Below, piece after piece: positions 60,342 through 64,000 of a stretch of DNA of 64,000 nucleotides. The DNA lies in the NCBI RefSeq assembly GCF_018688155.1, contig NZ_CP061312.1, positions 186,001 through 250,000 on the forward strand, read 5' to 3'. The notes beneath the pieces were generated by a model. That model ran no database searches, was not told the DNA's origin, and saw nothing but the letters and a program-made list of their open reading frames with translations. The DNA is from Polynucleobacter sp. AP-Sving-400A-A2 (GTDB taxonomy: Bacteria > Pseudomonadota > Gammaproteobacteria > Burkholderiales > Burkholderiaceae). How positions within the stretch are numbered: the stretch's first letter is position 1; each line of letters opens with the position of its first letter. The translations under genes were made by a program, and so were the position numbers.

Positions 60342-61373
60342 ATGAGCACCACCCCTAAAATCCTTTTGGTAAAACTCTCATCCCTAGGGGATATACTGCA
60401 TAATTTGCCGATTGTCTGGGATCTGCGCGCGCGTCTACCTGATGCCCAAATTGATTGGGTTGTGGAAGAGGGATATGTTCATCTCCTAGAGCCCTTATTA
60501 TCGCGTGATAGTTTTAGAGGAATCGATCGCATTATTCCTTGTGGACTTCGTCGCTGGAAGAAGAATCTTTTCAAATTGTCTTCTTGGAAAGAATTTTTCT
60601 CTTTTAGAGAAACACTTCAATCTACTTCCTACGATGTATTAATTGAAACCCAGGGCTTACTAAAGTCTGCCATCGTGTGCGCCTTGGCTAAGAAGACTTC
60701 AGGATCAGTAGTTGCTGGCCTTGCTAATGCTACTGAGTTTTCAGGCTACGAGCCTCTTGCAAGAGCGTTTTATAGCCAGTCAGTTCAAGTACCAACACTC
60801 TGTCATGCGGTGGACCGCTCACGTTGGCTTACTTGCTCTGCCTTCGATTGGCCTTTGAAAGAGCGAGCTAATGCGCCTGAGTTTTATCCCTCAGAATATA
60901 TTGCAGGTATTTCAAAGAATGCCATCCCAGGCTTTAGGACTCCTTATGTCTTATGCTTTCATTCGACCGCTAGAGAATCTAAGCGTTGGTCTAATAGTCA
61001 TTGGATTGAATTTGGCAATGCACTTTCTGCTCTTGGGTATCAGGTCGTTTTTCCATGGGGTAGCGCTTCAGAAAAAACTGTCAGTGAATTGCTTGCTGCG
61101 CAGATAGCCAACGCTTTTGTGCCGCAGGCGTTTTCCATTGAGGATGCATTCTCCGTAATTGCAGGTGCTGCGTTAACGGTAGGCGTGGATACTGGCTTGA
61201 CCCATTTGGCGGCAGTGCTCGATAAGCCTACAGTAGAAATCTATTGCGACTCACCGCGCTGGAAAACTGAAGGCTATTGGTCTGAGCGAATTGCGAATGA
61301 GGGTGATATTCAGCATCCACCAAGAGTTCAAGAAGTTCTTGATGCCTCTCTGAGGCTTCTGCGGCAAGATTAA
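60342..61373 (+). CDS. waaC: Lipopolysaccharide heptosyltransferase I
   Basis: Adds the first L-glycero-D-manno-heptose to Kdo2-lipid A in the inner core. GT9 enzyme of 343 residues: KILLVKLSSLGDILHNLPIV (near 5-24, catalytic-type Asp after the loop), VDWVVEEGYVHLL-like IDWVVEEGYVHLLEP, then CFHSTARESKRWSNSHWIEF and VGVDTGLTHLAAVLDKPTVE, where the donor is held. It follows rfbC by 41 bp and extends the same cluster to the LPS core. Confidence 0.94.
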   Translation: MSTTPKILLVKLSSLGDILHNLPIVWDLRARLPDAQIDWVVEEGYVHLLEPLLSRDSFRGIDRIIPCGLRRWKKNLFKLSSWKEFFSFRETLQSTSYDVLIETQGLLKSAIVCALAKKTSGSVVAGLANATEFSGYEPLARAFYSQSVQVPTLCHAVDRSRWLTCSAFDWPLKERANAPEFYPSEYIAGISKNAIPGFRTPYVLCFHSTARESKRWSNSHWIEFGNALSALGYQVVFPWGSASEKTVSELLAAQIANAFVPQAFSIEDAFSVIAGAALTVGVDTGLTHLAAVLDKPTVEIYCDSPRWKTEGYWSERIANEGDIQHPPRVQEVLDASLRLLRQD

Positions 61374-61394
61374 ATCTCTAGTTATTTTTAATTA

Positions 61395-63014
61395 TCAGCG
61401 CAGTAAGGCATTAATAGAAATCAGATCCTCATCTGATAGTGCGGCTGCATGGGCTTTAAGCCTCATCGCATTGAGAATGGTGTTGTAACGCGCCTGCTGT
61501 AGTTGTGAGCGGGTAGTAATGAGGGTGTCTAATGCAATGAGCACATCAATATTAATCAACGTCCCTACTTGAAATCCTAACTTGCTGGACTCTAGTGCGG
61601 AATTGGACGATCGCTCTGCTGCTTCATAGGCTTTGACACTAGCTAGGCCCCCATAAAATCCAGTAAAGGCAGTCCTCGTATTTTGGGCCGCAGTGCGCCG
61701 AGCATTATCGTAGTTAGCTTTGGCTGCATCGAGTAAGGCTGCATTCTGACGAATAACGGAGCTATTAAATCCTCCCGAAACTAGCGGGATTGTCATTTGC
61801 AAGGCAACAGTATTATTGTAAATATTGGTGTTTGTAGGAGTGTAGCTATTAGCGCTTCCATTTGCGGTGTTGTAGCCAGCTGTTCCAACAAAATTTACAG
61901 AAGGGTAATTGAGTGCTTGTGAGCCTCGGTAAGTACTCTCAGCAAGACTGATAGATAGTTGGCCTGCCAAAACATTAAAGTTTGCAGTCTCTGCTTGCTG
62001 GATCCAATCATCCAGAGTTTGGCCTTTTGGTAGTTGTGGGTTAACACTTTCCGCAATTGGAATGCCGCTACCATCTTTATTTTTTGAGCGAGGATCTTTT
62101 AAAACGCCATCAATCTTAGCTTCTTTAATCAATGGGCGTAGAGATCCTACTGGGCGCCCAGTGAGCTGTTCCAATACGCCACGTTTAACTACTAAATCAG
62201 CTTGAGCACCAATCTCTTGGGAGTTGGCAAGATCCAATGCTGCCTGTGCCGTATTGACATCAACGATGGTGGCTAGACCGGCATCAAATTTAGCTTGTGC
62301 GATCTCAAGCTGTTGCTTGATGAGGCTTTTCTTATTACGAAAAAGTTCTACGTTGTCTTGACTGGTGAGTGCATCAAAGTACGCTTGTGAGACTCTCAAG
62401 ATCAGATCTTGTTGTGCCAAATAAAAACGCATGTCTGCAATTTTCGTATTGAGGTCACCTTGCTTAGAGGCCTCAAATGCCGCCACATTAAAAACGGGTT
62501 GTGTGAGGGTTACGGTATAACCCTTCTGATCAAAAACGCGAGAGTTAGCCGAGTAGCTTGTTAAGGCTGATCCATTGGTTGCATGTTGGTAGTATCTAGT
62601 TCCAATGGGTGCTGCGCTTGCTTGAGGCAACAAAAGAGATAAGCCTTGCCAATAGAGCTCTTTACTTGCCTGGTAGTTAAAACGTGCTGCGTTGAGGACC
62701 GGATCGCTAAATGCAGCTTCCTGATATAGACGAATGAGGTCTGAAGCCTGCCCGGCGGGGTTGGCTGCACCATTTCTATTGAGGTTTGAGGGTGCATCAG
62801 AAGTAGTTATAGCCTGCTTAGGGGTAAGCACCATTTGTGGGGGCATATCTAGCCCAATGAAGGCTTGAGAGCTCATTGGGGTAGGTAGAGATGGCTTTGC
62901 CCCATTTGCAGCCTGCGCAAAGGTGTTGGTCGACGCCGCACTGAGTCCGAGTGCTTGGCACAAGATTAAACCTAGGATGTTGGGTTGCGAGAGACGAAAA
63001 CGGGCTGGGGTCAT
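61395..63014 (-). CDS. TolC-family outer membrane channel protein
   Basis: A 539-residue outer-membrane efflux protein of the TolC type. Signal peptide near residues 1-34 (ILCQALGLSAASTNTFAQA), then two helical-hairpin repeats: RVSQAYFDALTSQDNVELFR with KFDAGLATIVDVNTAQAALD in the first, and AAQNTRTAFTGFYGGLASV with FQVGTLINIDVLIALDTLI in the second. No RND or ABC pump genes are adjacent. A Pro/Ala/Gln-rich linker of about 60 residues follows the signal peptide. Confidence 0.9.
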   Translation of the reverse strand: MTPARFRLSQPNILGLILCQALGLSAASTNTFAQAANGAKPSLPTPMSSQAFIGLDMPPQMVLTPKQAITTSDAPSNLNRNGAANPAGQASDLIRLYQEAAFSDPVLNAARFNYQASKELYWQGLSLLLPQASAAPIGTRYYQHATNGSALTSYSANSRVFDQKGYTVTLTQPVFNVAAFEASKQGDLNTKIADMRFYLAQQDLILRVSQAYFDALTSQDNVELFRNKKSLIKQQLEIAQAKFDAGLATIVDVNTAQAALDLANSQEIGAQADLVVKRGVLEQLTGRPVGSLRPLIKEAKIDGVLKDPRSKNKDGSGIPIAESVNPQLPKGQTLDDWIQQAETANFNVLAGQLSISLAESTYRGSQALNYPSVNFVGTAGYNTANGSANSYTPTNTNIYNNTVALQMTIPLVSGGFNSSVIRQNAALLDAAKANYDNARRTAAQNTRTAFTGFYGGLASVKAYEAAERSSNSALESSKLGFQVGTLINIDVLIALDTLITTRSQLQQARYNTILNAMRLKAHAAALSDEDLISINALLR

Positions 63015-63133
63015 CTAATTTAATTACTTTTTATGTGCCATGAAGTTTAAGGCTTATTTCAGTAAAACGCCTTAATTGAACCTCATTTTGCCAAATCCTC
63101 TGTAAGGCTTCATCTATCTATAAAATCAGGACT

Positions 63134-63979
63134 ATGGATCTAATTTTGCTAGGTAAAGCAGTAATACTGGGGGTTGTCGAGGGCTTAACGGAGTTTTTGC
63201 CAATTTCTAGTACTGGGCATCTAATTTTGGTTGGTGATTTGCTCGACTTCAATGATGAGCGTGGGAAGGCCTTCGAGGTCATTATTCAGTTTGGTGCCAT
63301 TTTGGCGGTGTGCTGGGAGTTCCGAGAAAAGCTCTGGAAGGTGGCCTCCACTATCAAAACAAGTTCGATCTCTCGCCGTTTTGTAATGAACCTACTCATT
63401 GCCTCGATTCCGGCGATGGGCTTAGCCTTCCTATTTGGTAAGTATATTAAGGCTGTGTTGTTTGCCCCCATTCCGGTTGCTAGCGCTTTTATCGTAGGGG
63501 CACTCGTAATCTTTTGGGCTGAGAAACGTCAGAAAACAGTCGCCGCGAGTAAAAACCCCATTCAGTCGGTAGATGAGCTCACCCCTTTAGATGCATTGAA
63601 GGTGGGCCTAGCGCAGTGCGCTGCTTTAATACCAGGCACCTCCCGCTCCGGAGCAACCATTATTGGCGGGATGTTATTTGGTTTACCACGCGCAGTTGCT
63701 ACGGAGTTTTCATTCTTCTTGGCTATTCCGGTTATTGGCGGGGCTACTGCCTATGAGTTGCTGAAGCTTTGGAAGAGCCCCATCTCTTTATCTGGGGACT
63801 TTACTTGGGCAATTGTTGTTGGCTTTATCGCTGCTTTTGTATCTGCTTTCATATGCGTACGTTGGCTGATTCGCTATGTGGCTGGACACAACTTTATTCC
63901 TTTTGCTTGGTATCGAATCATTTTTGGTGTACTGGTGTTACTGAGCGCATACACCGGATTAGTTGCTTGGTCACATTAA
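63134..63979 (+). CDS. uppP: Undecaprenyl-diphosphatase (BacA/UppP)
   Basis: Recycles undecaprenyl diphosphate to the monophosphate carrier used for peptidoglycan and O-antigen. 281 residues with about eight membrane helices; [20 protein letters not shown] (near 17-36) and [20 protein letters not shown] (near 171-190) are the two active-site motifs. Divergent from the tolC-like gene with a 119-bp gap in which no clear signal was recognised. Confidence 0.97.
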   Translation: MDLILLGKAVILGVVEGLTEFLPISSTGHLILVGDLLDFNDERGKAFEVIIQFGAILAVCWEFREKLWKVASTIKTSSISRRFVMNLLIASIPAMGLAFLFGKYIKAVLFAPIPVASAFIVGALVIFWAEKRQKTVAASKNPIQSVDELTPLDALKVGLAQCAALIPGTSRSGATIIGGMLFGLPRAVATEFSFFLAIPVIGGATAYELLKLWKSPISLSGDFTWAIVVGFIAAFVSAFICVRWLIRYVAGHNFIPFAWYRIIFGVLVLLSAYTGLVAWSH

Positions 63980-64000
63980 GATAGCTCTTATCAATATTAA

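Overview
The window looks like chromosome of a moderately low-GC betaproteobacterium of the Burkholderiales, most probably Polynucleobacter or a close relative. The basis is gene order (ffh/ypjD, nrdA-nrdB, a Lys/Ala/Pro histone H1-like gene, aroQ-accB-accC-prmA, yqgE-ruvX-pyrR-pyrB), the compact layout and the protein family signatures. This is inference; no database was searched.

Layout. 1-3.1 kb: 5' part of ffh, divergent from ypjD and a PP0621-AmpD fusion. 3.1-7.7 kb: class Ia ribonucleotide reductase nrdAB behind a tandem NrdR operator. 7.7-8.3 kb: histone H1-like gene with an internal tandem repeat and an apparent frameshift at its end. 8.3-14.1 kb, minus strand: PfkB kinase, a PrmA-DUF3426 fusion, accC, accB, aroQ, a TlpA-like thioredoxin. 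14.1-20.8 kb, plus strand: mpl, fabG, an RNB ribonuclease, a TonB-like protein, aroE, mtgA. 20.8-32 kb: pyrF, corA, pncC-pgpA-thiL, maeB, a barstar-like gene, rsmE, tktA, gapA. 32-38.5 kb: fur, bamE, dapB, leuS, lptE, holA. 38.5-48.4 kb: proA, hemJ, an RlmL-type methyltransferase, rubredoxin, hemL, apaH, phrB, yqgE-ruvX-pyrR-pyrB. 48.4-61.4 kb: a surface-polysaccharide region with genes on both strands (glycosyltransferases, a methyltransferase, galE, an O-antigen ligase/polymerase, rfbBDAC for dTDP-L-rhamnose, waaC). 61.4-64 kb: a TolC-family protein and uppP.

The genes are mostly housekeeping. Several act on the envelope: AmpD and Mpl recycle peptidoglycan, MtgA polymerises it, UppP supplies the lipid carrier, LptE and BamE build the outer membrane, and the 48-61 kb region makes LPS or O-antigen sugars. 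The region from 48.4 to 56.6 kb looks AT-richer and mosaic and is the only clearly accessory part. No tRNA, rRNA, CRISPR array, insertion sequence or prophage was seen.

The most interesting signal is at the 3' end of the histone H1-like gene. An in-phase A_AAA_AAG heptamer lies directly before the TAA stop, 7 nt ahead of a 7-bp stem-loop. A -1 shift there opens a further 41 codons, giving the C-terminal tail that such proteins are expected to have. This has the architecture of a programmed -1 frameshift, though an indel or assembly error in the A9 run is a real alternative. A second in-phase A9 run lies at the junction of the PrmA-DUF3426 fusion, where a -1 slip would stop translation just before the membrane segment.
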